64,000 bases of DNA from JAJCYL01 sp965206015 (GTDB lineage Bacteria > Bacteroidota > Bacteroidia > Cytophagales > Cyclobacteriaceae), in assembly GCA_965206015.1 (NCBI GenBank), contig CBDBIW010000015.1, positions 1 to 64,000 of the forward strand, written 5' to 3'. The notes beneath the pieces were generated by a model. The model was given only the letters and a program-made list of their open reading frames with translations, made no database searches and was not told where the DNA came from. Positions 14,425 through 23,365 of this stretch are shown piece by piece. Position numbers and translations under genes: made by a program. Position 1 is the stretch's first letter. Each line of letters starts with the position of its first letter.

Positions 14425-15869
14425 TAGAATAACAGTCCAACATCACTAAAAAGTTCTTTGTAGGGTAATGAATTAGGTCCGGCTACATATTGGTTAAAAA
14501 ACTCTCTGACTTCAGGAAAGGTTAACGAAACTATTTTATCAAAAAGCTCATCATCCTTAAATGAGGTCTCTTTACCATAAAACCTGGCCAAATCTTGCAT
14601 CAAATCCTGAACTCCATATGCTCCATTAGAGAGCTTTCTTAGTTTAATATCAAGTGCCATACCAATCAATGCTCCTTTTTGGTAAACATTCTGATATTGA
14701 TCTTTATGCTCATCCAGGCACAATTTACTCATCCTGGTAAAGGGCAAATCGTCTTGAAATGATTTTGACTGTACAATTTTGCCCTCAATCACATTCAGGT
14801 AATTCTCCAGATCCATTAGCCCATGTTTTACCTGAACATGCCCTGCTGAATACTCGGTAACTCCTTCATACATCCAAAGGTGTTGTGACATTTCAGGCTC
14901 TATAAAATCGAAGCTTCCGATCTCTTCAGAGTGAATATTCAAGGGAGTAATTATATGAAAGAACTCATGAGCTGCCACATCTTTCACCGTTTGTGCCAAC
15001 AAAATGGGGTTTACTTCAGGTAATGTATACATTGATGAGTAGGAATGTTCTAAAGCTCCAAAACCACCAGATAAGCTAGGGCCTCCTAATAAGTAGATAA
15101 GAAACGCATATTTCTTAATTGGTAAGGTGCCACCTAAATAGTCCTTCTGAGCATTGAGAATTTCGGAAATATTCTCCATTACAAACTTTGAATCCATCAC
15201 TTTATTTGGAGAGTATACCTGGACCAGTATTTCTGCACCTCCAACCATCAAAGTAGTTGTATCAGGTTCACTATACATTATGGGTGCGTCGGCAAGATTG
15301 AAATAGTTAGAGGCTTTGAAAGTGTCCACCAGGGGATCATCATTTTCATCAACCATTGAAGTGCCCCCATAGAGCTCTTCCGGATGAGTTATATTCACTT
15401 CATAAGGAAGATTCTTCTTCCCTTTTAGATAACCAAAAAACCCAAAAGTGTTTAAAACAAAGCTCTTGCCTTCCTCGATATTGGTTCCTGCCGGTTCGAA
15501 AATTGCATTTCCCTTATCTGTATCGTACGAATCTTCAACCCAATAACTAATTTGTTGCAGTTTCTCGGCAGTCTTGATTAGCCACTTATTGTCACTTAGC
15601 TTTTCAGATTTAAGAATCGAACCATCCGATTCCATTGCTTTGAATTCGGTTATAAACCTACCGAAATCACTAATTGAATAAGTTCCCGGAACAATTTTTG
15701 GAATGTGGTATTCAATCTCTGATTGATTAGTTGAAGGTACGTTTACAGTGACTTGTAACTTATCCTCCTGAACATTATTCAAATTAATTGACCCACTATA
15801 TATCCCTTGACCGTATCCATAAAAATTAATAGTAGCTATCGTCAACAAAAGTATGATTTCTTTTTTCAT
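14424..15869 (-). CDS. M61 glycyl-aminopeptidase family metallopeptidase, 3'-truncated
   Basis: A secreted or periplasmic zinc peptidase. The ATG at 15869 is chosen because MKKEIILLLTIATINFYGYG is a signal peptide; an ATG at 15890 adds only seven residues. Seen: the N-terminal beta domain (PKIVPGTYSISDFG), the catalytic HEFFH at 301-305 and the third zinc ligand in WMYEGVTEY (Glu335). The protein stops at residue 481 just after LPYKELFSDVGLLF. Family members normally continue for about 100 more residues through a PDZ domain. The stop lies 5 bases from the presumed prophage terminus, so the 3' end was most likely cut off by prophage insertion. The active-site domain is complete, but function without the PDZ domain is uncertain. 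Confidence 0.82.
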   Translation of the reverse strand: MKKEIILLLTIATINFYGYGQGIYSGSINLNNVQEDKLQVTVNVPSTNQSEIEYHIPKIVPGTYSISDFGRFITEFKAMESDGSILKSEKLSDNKWLIKTAEKLQQISYWVEDSYDTDKGNAIFEPAGTNIEEGKSFVLNTFGFFGYLKGKKNLPYEVNITHPEELYGGTSMVDENDDPLVDTFKASNYFNLADAPIMYSEPDTTTLMVGGAEILVQVYSPNKVMDSKFVMENISEILNAQKDYLGGTLPIKKYAFLIYLLGGPSLSGGFGALEHSYSSMYTLPEVNPILLAQTVKDVAAHEFFHIITPLNIHSEEIGSFDFIEPEMSQHLWMYEGVTEYSAGHVQVKHGLMDLENYLNVIEGKIVQSKSFQDDLPFTRMSKLCLDEHKDQYQNVYQKGALIGMALDIKLRKLSNGAYGVQDLMQDLARFYGKETSFKDDELFDKIVSLTFPEVREFFNQYVAGPNSLPYKELFSDVGLLF

Positions 15870-15963
15870 TTGAGTTTCATTATTTAACATTCCAAATTAA
15901 ATCATTTCCTGGAATCCTCGATTTTTACTACGAGTGTAGTGTAGATGCAGATGTTAAAAATGG

Positions 15964-17355
15964 TTAATCACTATAACCAAGTGTTCTTAGCATTGCAGAG
16001 CTCTCTTGCTCATGGGTAAATACATGCGTTTTTATATGGCCATTGTCATCTTCAATAATTACATGTTTAGGTGCTGGTATCAGACAATGTTGTATCCCCC
16101 CATATCCACCTAAAGACTCCTGATAAGCCCCTGTATGAAAAAACCCAAAGTACAGTGTATCACCATTTTCAATTTTGGGAAGAAAAACTTCCGAAGAATG
16201 CATCTCAGTGTTATAGTAATCCATACTGTCACAGGTAAGACCTCCGACATTGACTCTGTGAAAATTATCCTTCCATTTATTTACAGGGAGCATGATGTAT
16301 TTGTGACTCATCCCCCATACATCCGGCAAATGGGTAATAAATGATCCGTCCATCATGTACCAAAGTTCCTTGTCATTTTGCAACTTTTGACCCAGTACGG
16401 AATAAATTACCGCACCACTTTCACCAACAGTATAACTGCCAAATTCCGTGAAAATATGAGGCAGCTCTACATGGTTCTTGTCACAGGTCCATTTTATATT
16501 TTCAACTATTTGTTCAACCATGTATTGATAATCAAAATCGAACTGGAGAGAGTTTATGATTGGAAAACCCCCTCCAATGTCTATGGAGTCCAACTCTGGA
16601 GCAATTTTCTTAAGTTCACAGTACTTGTTGACGAATCGGCTCAACTCATTCCAATAATAAGCACTATCCCTAATTCCAGTATTAATGAAGTAATGGAGCA
16701 TCTTCAATTTCGCATTGGGATGATCTTTTATGGCATTTTTATAATAATCAATAACATCCCCATACCTGATGCCCAAACGCGATGTGTAAAATTCGAAACT
16801 GGGTTCTTCATCCGCAGCTAATCTCATTCCTACTTGAAATGGTTTTGAGATACTTTCGGTATAGACATCTAATTCTTTGAGGTTGTCTAATATAGGAAGG
16901 CAATTCGTGAAGCCATCATTGATAAGCTCGGCTATGTACTCCGTGTACAGTGGCCGTTTAAAACCATTGCAAATAATATAAGTATCCTTCTTCAATGATC
17001 CTTTTGCATGTAAACTGCGAGCTATCGGGATGTCAAAGGCGGAGCTGGTTTCTATATGGGTTCCCTTTCGGAGACACTCCTCCAATACAAAAGAAAAGTG
17101 AGAGGATTTGGTGCAATAACAATAGGTGTAATTTCCCCTGTACTTATATTTCTCAAATGCCGACCTGAACAACTCATTGGCTCTGTGAATGTTTTGTCCA
17201 ATACGAGGGAGGTAAGTCAACTTCAGCGGCGTTCCATACTCCTTAATAATTGGCATTAAGTCTACTCCATTGAAATGGAGAAAATCTTTTTCTACTTTGA
17301 ATTCTTTAGTTGGAAAATCAAAAGTCTGATCCACAAGATCGAAATAACTCTTCAT
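15964..17355 (-). CDS. speA: Arginine decarboxylase-type PLP enzyme (fold III)
   Basis: It decarboxylates arginine to agmatine in polyamine synthesis. The ATG at 17355 (MKSYFDLVDQTF) is preferred over 17382. Seen: the PLP lysine K83 in YCYCTKSSHFSF, THIETSSAFDI after it, the glycine-rich phosphate site DIGGGFP, and the C-terminal cysteine region NVGGLTCDSMD, which contributes to the active site in fold III decarboxylases. At 463 residues it matches the short Bacteroidota SpeA form. It is divergent from two guanidino-modifying genes, which supports an arginine/agmatine context. A different basic amino-acid decarboxylase cannot be excluded by motif alone. Confidence 0.8.
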   Translation of the reverse strand: MKSYFDLVDQTFDFPTKEFKVEKDFLHFNGVDLMPIIKEYGTPLKLTYLPRIGQNIHRANELFRSAFEKYKYRGNYTYCYCTKSSHFSFVLEECLRKGTHIETSSAFDIPIARSLHAKGSLKKDTYIICNGFKRPLYTEYIAELINDGFTNCLPILDNLKELDVYTESISKPFQVGMRLAADEEPSFEFYTSRLGIRYGDVIDYYKNAIKDHPNAKLKMLHYFINTGIRDSAYYWNELSRFVNKYCELKKIAPELDSIDIGGGFPIINSLQFDFDYQYMVEQIVENIKWTCDKNHVELPHIFTEFGSYTVGESGAVIYSVLGQKLQNDKELWYMMDGSFITHLPDVWGMSHKYIMLPVNKWKDNFHRVNVGGLTCDSMDYYNTEMHSSEVFLPKIENGDTLYFGFFHTGAYQESLGGYGGIQHCLIPAPKHVIIEDDNGHIKTHVFTHEQESSAMLRTLGYSD

Positions 17356-17463
17356 CAACAGAATATGAAAAACGGGATGCAATTATGGAAAAAAATAAGG
17401 ATGTGACCGAAAATTGTGAGGAAAATTCGTGCAGGTTGACTAACACGACGGGTAGCGAATCAC

Positions 17464-17471
17464 TATTTTTG
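17464..17471 (+). promoter_or_regulatory. Candidate Bacteroidota -7 promoter element
   Basis: TATTTTTG matches the Bacteroidota -7 consensus TAnnTTTG, 21 bases upstream of the ATG at 17493, in the divergent region. No well-spaced TTTG -33 box is evident (GTTG at 17435 is too far), so this is a candidate only. Confidence 0.35.
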
Positions 17472-17492
17472 CGAGCATTTTAGGATGATAGC

Positions 17493-18413
17493 ATGATACC
17501 CATTAAGATTTTAGACGAAGTTGCACCATTGGAGGCGGTTGTTGTGGGTACAGCTATAAGTTTTGGAGGTATTCCACCTTTAGAATACACCTATGATCCA
17601 AAGTCTAAAGAACATATAGTTAATGGTACATTTCCAATCGAAGAGGATCTGGTTAAGGAAATGGAATCGCTTTGTAATTTGCTGAAGTCATGCGATGTCG
17701 AAGTCTTCCGACCAGAAATAATTTCAGACTACAACCAGATATTTGCCAGAGACATAAGCTTAGCTATTGAAGACAGGTTTATTGTGTCTGCAGTCACACA
17801 AAACAGAAAATTAGAGTCCGATGGCATACAGCATATTATTGATCTGGTAGATCCCAAATGTGTACTTCTCCCAGATTTACACATCCGGCTGGAAGGCGGA
17901 GATGTAATGCCCTGGAATGGTAAAATCTATGTGGGCTATTCAAAAGAGGCAGATTTTGATAAGTATGTAGCAGCAAGAACAAATGAAGCCGGAATTGACT
18001 ATCTCCAACAGACTTTCAAAGAATGGGAAGTGGTTCCAATCGAATTAAATAAATCTGACGAAAATCCTCTTGAAAATGCGTTACACCTCGATTGCTGTTT
18101 TCAGCCTCTTGGAAAAGGCAAGGCAATTATTCATCGGGAAGGGTTCAAACATTTGGCAGACGCTGTTAGCCTGGTCGACACATTTGGAGCAAGCAATGTG
18201 CATTTTATTGATAAACAGGAGATGTACGACATGAATTCGAATGTCTTTTCCATAAGGCCAGATGTTATAGTTTCCGATTCAAGTTTTACCAGATTAAATG
18301 AGCAACTCCGGAATTGGGAATTCACAGTAGAGGAAGTCGACTACCAGGAAGTCTCCAAAATGGAAGGTTTATTTAGGTGCACAACCATGCCCCTGCGAAG
18401 AAGATATGCATAG
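17493..18413 (+). CDS. Amidinotransferase / guanidino-group hydrolase family protein
   Basis: A 306-residue member of the pentein fold superfamily (arginine deiminase, DDAH, amidinotransferase). Seen: FARDISLAIED, LEGGDVMPWNGKIYVGYS (the E-G-G-D block), ALHLDCCFQPLGKGKAII (the catalytic H-x-D) and a C-terminal GLFRCTTMPLRRRY with the nucleophilic cysteine. The length fits amidinotransferases and DDAH-like hydrolases. The substrate cannot be told apart from sequence alone. It overlaps the next gene by 8 bases and diverges from arginine decarboxylase, so a role in arginine or another guanidino compound is likely. Confidence 0.72.
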   Translation: MIPIKILDEVAPLEAVVVGTAISFGGIPPLEYTYDPKSKEHIVNGTFPIEEDLVKEMESLCNLLKSCDVEVFRPEIISDYNQIFARDISLAIEDRFIVSAVTQNRKLESDGIQHIIDLVDPKCVLLPDLHIRLEGGDVMPWNGKIYVGYSKEADFDKYVAARTNEAGIDYLQQTFKEWEVVPIELNKSDENPLENALHLDCCFQPLGKGKAIIHREGFKHLADAVSLVDTFGASNVHFIDKQEMYDMNSNVFSIRPDVIVSDSSFTRLNEQLRNWEFTVEEVDYQEVSKMEGLFRCTTMPLRRRYA

Positions 18414-19344
18414 TCAACTGTCAGATACTATTCTCATGATTAGGCCCGTAGCATTCCGTCTTAATGAGGAAACGGCTGAAAACAACTTTTATCAACATGA
18501 AATTGAGGGGCTAAATAGTAGTGAACTGCAAAACAAAGCACTTGAAGAATTCAATGCATTTGTGAAACAATTAAGAGATGAAGGTATCGATGTAATCGTT
18601 ATTAATGACACGGTTGAACCCAGTACACCAGATTCAATATTTCCCAATAACTGGATTTCATTCCACGGTGACGGATCAATCATGCTCTTCCCAATGTTTG
18701 CCGACAATCGCCGACAAGAGCGGAGAGTGGAAATTTGGGAATCACTTCGCAGTCACTTCACCATCAGCCAGGTTGACTCTATAACAAATTGGGAAGAAGA
18801 AGGGAAGTATCTCGAGGGCACAGGGAGTTTGATTCTTGATAGAGTGAATATATTGGCCTATGCCGCTGTTTCGGAAAGAACTCATCCTGAATTAGTCTTT
18901 ATTTTTTGCGAAAAGAAGGGGTATCAACCAGTCATTTTTCATTCTTTTCAAACTGTGGAGGGTGAAAGACTTCCAATCTATCATACCAATGTCATGATGT
19001 GTGTGGGAGAGAAATTTGCTCTTATTTGTGCTGAGAGTATTGATAATTCAGGGGAAAGGGAAATGGTACTTTCTACCTTAAGAAATTCAGGAAAAGACGT
19101 AATTGAGATTAGTGAAACTCAAAACAACTGCTTTGCGGGCAACATGCTACAAGTTAAAAATACCGATGGAAAACGATTTGTTGTGATGTCAGAAGCGGCT
19201 CACAAAAGCCTCAACGCAGGCCAAATTTCCCGATTAGAAGCCCATGGTCAAATCATTCACAGTAATATAGATACCATCGAGACATTGGGTGGTGGAAGTG
19301 CCAGATGTATGATGGCTGAGGTATTTCTACCGAGACTGATTTAA
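18406..19344 (+). CDS. ctlX: Arginine deiminase-related protein, CtlX-like
   Basis: A 312-residue pentein-fold hydrolase. It opens with TILMIRPVAFRLNEETAENNFYQ-type sequence (given as TILMIRPVAFRLNE and ETAENNFYQ), then FPNNWISFHGDGSIMLFPM, GTGSLILDR, YHTNVMMCVGEKFALIC (the catalytic His) and a C-terminal GGGSARCMMAEVFLPR with the nucleophilic Cys. This pattern is that of CtlX-type proteins, implicated in citrulline use. An ATG at 18436 (MIRP) is a possible alternative start. Coupling to the preceding pentein gene suggests they act on related substrates. Confidence 0.75.
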   Translation: MHSQLSDTILMIRPVAFRLNEETAENNFYQHEIEGLNSSELQNKALEEFNAFVKQLRDEGIDVIVINDTVEPSTPDSIFPNNWISFHGDGSIMLFPMFADNRRQERRVEIWESLRSHFTISQVDSITNWEEEGKYLEGTGSLILDRVNILAYAAVSERTHPELVFIFCEKKGYQPVIFHSFQTVEGERLPIYHTNVMMCVGEKFALICAESIDNSGEREMVLSTLRNSGKDVIEISETQNNCFAGNMLQVKNTDGKRFVVMSEAAHKSLNAGQISRLEAHGQIIHSNIDTIETLGGGSARCMMAEVFLPRLI

Positions 19345-19441
19345 TCAGGCCCAATTTTCCCTCAACATCATCCTCATCCTTTTGGTGGATTTTCTTTTCC
19401 TTTTTACATCCGCTATGGCCTTTTTAAGGTCATTGTACAGC

Positions 19442-19919
19442 TTATCTTTTCAAATCCATTTCTTCCTTACCGAGCTTCAATCTGCCGTGAAGCTTCTCAA
19501 TGAAATTCGAGAAGCTGAAAAAAGTATTCTCAAATTGTTGCAATTCAATTGTTTGAGATTGCCTATCCAATATTTGTCCGGTTTCTACCAATTCCTTTCT
19601 TTGAAGCTCCAATTCTCGACGTTGATAAATCAAGGCCAAATAAAATAGAATTATCCCGGCCAATGTCCAAATTGTACCCACCGTACCGCCAAAAAACTCA
19701 CCAATGGAACTGCGCGATCCCAAACCGCTGTCAGACGAAAAATCCACGTCTCTTACCTGAGTAGGAAAAGAAGATTATAACTGCAAATCCTGAAAATATT
19801 GACAGGGCCACGCAAAAACCAAGGAAGCCAATAAAAATCTCTTTTGACACGGAACGTTTCTTCATTTTGCGGCTGGTAAATCTACGGAGCTTGCCAATGT
19901 CTGAAAAAGTCAAGAGCAT
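19442..19919 (-). pseudogene. Decayed putative phage abortive-infection protein (PutAbiC-like)
   Basis: Two overlapping frames together give the N-terminal part of a PutAbiC-type protein: a first membrane helix (IFIGFLGFCVALSIFSGFAV), then in another frame a second one (GTIWTLAGIILFYLALIYQ), a coiled coil (RRELELQRKELVETGQILDRQ, split as RRELELQRKELV and ETGQILDRQ) and FENTFFSFSNFI. A frameshift separates the two near 19740, and the C-terminal soluble domain is missing after 28 more residues. The gene is therefore a remnant of an anti-phage gene. The family call rests on the two-helix plus RKEL coil plus ENTFF arrangement. Confidence 0.55.
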
Positions 19920-20003
19920 ACTAAGGAAAAAACATTGTCAATTTATTTATATGAAACCGCACCGAATAATTATTATTAGTAAATTGAATTAAATAATCTA
20001 AAC

Positions 20004-20429
20004 ATGAGTGTAATACTTGAGAATGAAAGGTTAGTCTGTGAATTAGACACTTCGGTTCCGGTATTGAAACATCATTGGCTAAAAAATACCAAGGGGCCGG
20101 AATTTAGAGATCAACTTGCTGAAATCCAGAAAGAATATCTCAAACTTAAGCCAAATTATCCAAATCTGAAGTGGTTGGCAGATGCAAGGAATTTAGGAGA
20201 ACTTACTACTGAGGATGAGGAATGGCTTGTGACGAAGTGGGAAACCCTCCTTTTTGTTGAAGCAGGAGTCAAGGTGCACGCTGTAATTATGGCAGATGAC
20301 ATTTATGCTGACTATTCAATGGAGAAATTCAAAGCCGCAGCCGATAAAAAACATAAAGAACACGGAGTTAGTCTGGGTGTATTCTTTGATGAAGAGAATG
20401 CCAACCAGTGGCTAAATGAAATGCACTAA
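20004..20429 (+). CDS. Conserved hypothetical protein, possibly STAS-like
   Basis: A 141-residue soluble protein beginning MSVILENERLVCELDTSVPV and containing YPNLKWLADARNLGELTTED and VKVHAVIMADDIYADYSMEKF. The beta-alpha alternation and the central LADARNLGELT stretch recall single-domain STAS/SpoIIAA-like proteins of Bacteroidota, but I cannot confirm a family. It stands alone: a decayed gene upstream on the other strand and a chimeric gene 66 bases downstream. Confidence 0.6.
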   Translation: MSVILENERLVCELDTSVPVLKHHWLKNTKGPEFRDQLAEIQKEYLKLKPNYPNLKWLADARNLGELTTEDEEWLVTKWETLLFVEAGVKVHAVIMADDIYADYSMEKFKAAADKKHKEHGVSLGVFFDEENANQWLNEMH

Positions 20430-20495
20430 ATTTACATAGATTAACAGTTAACCTCATATTTCTGTATTTAATTCATATTTCAGAAATAGCACTTT

Positions 20496-21640
20496 ATGAC
20501 CCTTTCCCGACGAAACTTTGTTAAGAAGTCTTCTCTAACGCTTGCCGTTTTGCCCCTAATTGACAACTCTCTATTTGCCGCCGTACCTAAAAGACTAACT
20601 GGTATTCAACTTTATTCCATAAGGGACAGTATGAAAGTTGACCCATTAGGAACCTTGACGAAATTGGCAGAAATGGGTTATACGAACGTAGAGCATGCCA
20701 ACTATGTGGATAGAAAGTTCTATGGATTCACACCTACAGAATTTAAGAAGGTGTTAGTGGATTTTGGTTTATCAATGCCAAGTGGGCATACTGTGTTCAA
20801 CCAGGACCATTGGGATGCAGGTAAAAAGAATTTTACAGACAAATGGAAATATACGGTGCAAGATGCCGCTACTAATTTCATTACTACCTGGGAGGTGACT
20901 GGAGATGAAGCCGGCAGGCGTATTGTTTTCCCCGGTAGCGGGTCTTATACCCTGGATTGGGGAGATGGAAATTCTGAATCAGCTACGGGAAATATCTCTC
21001 ACACTTATGCCGATGCTGGTACTTATAGGGTAACTGTATCAAACGGAATAACACGATTTAAGATGGGAGGTCGTGGTTCTAATGAAGCTGACCAGCCAAA
21101 ATTAAAATCCATTGAGCAATGGGGAACTGCACAATGGACTAACCTGGCTGTAGCCTTTAGAAGAGCATCAAATATGGAGTATAATGCGACAGATACCCCG
21201 GACCTTTCAAAGGTATATAGCATGTATCGGATGTTCTACTATGCTAATAAATTTAATGGAGATATCAGTAACTGGAATGTATCTAATATAACTAGAATGG
21301 ATAATATATTCATCGGTGCTACTGCCTTTAACCAGAATCTGGGTAAGTGGTTTATTACACAAAGGGAGTTGACTGTTTTTGACGGAGCTACTTCAGGCTC
21401 TGTAGCTGGAACGATAACCCACAAGCTACTTTACCTGATGATGAGGTACATACGTATACCATCTCCGGAGGTGCAGATAGTGATAAGTTTTCTATAACTC
21501 CTGACGGTGTACTTACCATTAATGAGTCACCTTCACACGCTACAAAGTCATCTTATGATATTGAAATTAAGGCTACGGGTAACCTTGGTAAAACACTTAC
21601 TAATACGAAGTTCGTTACAATTAATTATTTGTTTAATTAA
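20496..21640 (+). pseudogene. Chimera: sugar phosphate isomerase/epimerase N-terminus fused to DUF285 surface-repeat sequence, frameshifted
   Basis: The first ~125 residues are a Tat-exported xylose-isomerase-like TIM-barrel epimerase: twin-arginine SRRNFVKK, then LTGIQLYSIRDSM, LAEMGYTNVEHAN and FTDKWKYTVQDAA. At about 20871 the homology switches in frame to a DUF285 protein: TNFITTWEV, SYTLDWGDGNS, ATGNISHTYADAGTY, AIEQWGT-like SIEQWGTAQW and one clear repeat FNGDISNWNVSNITRMDNIF. The frame ends at 21497, but the sequence continues in another frame to a TAA at 21638-21640 as a cadherin-like stretch (LPDDEVHTYTISGGADSDKF), so one indel lies near 21409. There is no T9SS sorting domain. Likely a recombination-born pseudogene, or an assembly join. 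Confidence 0.75.
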
Positions 21641-21819
21641 TTGTATTATTCAAGTTTAGTCAACGAATAAACTTGAATTGTTCGATGAGATTGACTTAAA
21701 TGGACTCTAAAATGGGTCCAAAATGACGAAAAATCAGCCGGAAAATTTGACTCCTTGATTTTGAGATTTAGTTGAATTAATACGATTAAGAGTAGTATGG
21801 GTAAGGATTATGAGCCCTT

Positions 21820-22599
21820 TTAAATTGAGATATTAAGACCAACAGGACAGTGGTCACTACCTAATGCTTCGGGGTGAATTGTGGCCTCTTTAATATTGGA
21901 TTTTAACGACTCACTTACTATGAAATAATCGAGCCGCCATCCCACATTATTTTCTCTGGCATTGAACATATAGCTCCACCAGGTGTATGCCTCCTCCAAA
22001 TCTGGGTATTTGTATCGAAAACTGTCCACAAAACCGGTGCTAAGTAGGTTCTCAAATCCATCAATTTCCTGTTGTGTATATCCCGCTGATTTATTGTAGT
22101 TATTCTTAGGCCTTGCGATGTCAATTTCTTGATGAACTACGTTAAGGTCACCACACATTATCACAGGTTTTAATTTTTCCAACTCTTTCAAATAGTTCGT
22201 AAAATCCTGGTCCCATTTGGAGCGATAGGGCAGACGATCAAGACCTCTCCCGGAATTTGGAACATAAGTAGTAACCAGATAATGAGAAGGGTACTCTGCA
22301 GTAATGACCCGGCCTTCCATGTCATGTTCAGGTAGACCGATATCATAAATAACATTGAGCGGTTTTTGCTTAGATAAAATTGCAGTACCAGCATATCCCC
22401 TTCTCTCTTTTGATGAATTTATATAAACATGGTATTGCGGCATCAATGACAGAACCGTACGGGCATCTTCAGCCTGGGCTTTGGTCTCCTGAAGACAGAG
22501 AACATCAGGATCTAAATCCTCGACAGTTTTCTTGAAGTCTTTTTTTATGATGGCTTTTACACCATTTACATTCCAGGAAGCTAAAAATAAATCTGCCAT
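21820..22599 (-). CDS. xth: Exodeoxyribonuclease III (AP endonuclease)
   Basis: It removes abasic sites and 3' blocks in base excision repair. The ATG at 22599 gives MADLFLASWNVNGVKAI; longer starts (22614, 22686) add non-conserved residues and run through a terminator-like hairpin. Seen: SWNVNG, CLQETKAQ (metal-binding Glu), YVPNSG, CGDLNVVHQEIDIARPK with the D-x-N active site, WRLDYFIVS and the terminal GSDHCPVGL with catalytic His. The 259 residues match the family. It is a stand-alone gene. Confidence 0.93.
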   Translation of the reverse strand: MADLFLASWNVNGVKAIIKKDFKKTVEDLDPDVLCLQETKAQAEDARTVLSLMPQYHVYINSSKERRGYAGTAILSKQKPLNVIYDIGLPEHDMEGRVITAEYPSHYLVTTYVPNSGRGLDRLPYRSKWDQDFTNYLKELEKLKPVIMCGDLNVVHQEIDIARPKNNYNKSAGYTQQEIDGFENLLSTGFVDSFRYKYPDLEEAYTWWSYMFNARENNVGWRLDYFIVSESLKSNIKEATIHPEALGSDHCPVGLNISI

Positions 22600-22652
22600 C
22601 AGTTTGTGATTCATTATGTTCGAAATAATACAATTTAACTGGCCTAAAAAAG

Positions 22653-22683
22653 AAAGAGCTCCCTGACGACTAGGGAGCTCTTT
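22653..22683 (-). terminator. Intrinsic terminator, 12-bp perfect stem
   Basis: AAAGAGCTCCCT and its exact complement are separated by a 7-base loop (22665-22671). On the minus strand the stem is followed by CTTTTTTA, so it terminates transcription coming from the degraded gene at 22784-23365 and insulates xth. Confidence 0.75.
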
Positions 22684-22783
22684 CAATCAACGAACTATTA
22701 AGCGTACTCAATCTACTTCTTCATCTCATATTTACAAAATAAGATTTGGAAAATTAGTTGAATCTTAAATCTAATAGCTAGCA

Positions 22784-23365
22784 TTAATTGATACCTTCTT
22801 TGTTTTCGGGTTTTTTTGATATTGGCCTCTATTGCAGACGGATTGAGAGTATCACCTTGGGGTATGTTCTTCTACGCTAGTTTGATATACTTTAAAGCAT
22901 TCTTGAAATTACCCACTGCCAAGTATCCTCGAGGCAGTCCATAATTAGTTGGCCAGGCACCGTCGAACTTTTTGTGATTCACCTTAAAAGCTTCAAGCAC
23001 TTTATCCTTTTTACCTTGAGCAATTAAACCACGTGCCTAGCCATGAGTGGCAAGTGAAGTAGCTGAAGGATCAGCGATGGCTTCATCCATGACGGCTAAA
23101 ACCTCATCACTACGCTTTAATTTATTGAAGACTGCCGCGAGTGGTCGAGTTCTTTTGGCCAAAGGAGGGTGCTGATATTCCTGCATCAGCCCAAGTGGGT
23201 GCTTCCTCTGAATTAATGTCATTGCTTGCACAATAATTGGCTGCTGATGACCAGTCTTGCCAGCTAAACCCATGAGTATTCTCCAATTGATTACCCATAT
23301 TATTAACATAATATTCCTTCATGGCTGGAACAGTAATAGCAAATGGGATTTTAATATCCTGGTAT
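22784..23365 (-). pseudogene. 3' remnant of a DUF2911-type protein gene, cut by an IS element
   Basis: Reading minus strand across frames gives MKEYYVNNMGNQLENTHGFS, WQDWSSAANYCASNDINSE, then LNKLKRSDE-like VFNKLKRSDEVLAVMDEAIAD, an in-frame stop, LIAQGKKDKVLEAFKVNHKKF, DGAWPTNYGLPRGYLAVGNF and a final PENKEGIN before TAA at 22784. That is the C-terminal, tetratricopeptide-like half of DUF2911 proteins. Several frameshifts and stops are present, and the N-terminal half is missing at the IS border (23366). It is non-functional. Confidence 0.65.

Noticed and set aside
22188..22394. Extra minus-strand frames in xth
   Set aside because: Out-of-frame shadows of the certain exonuclease III gene.
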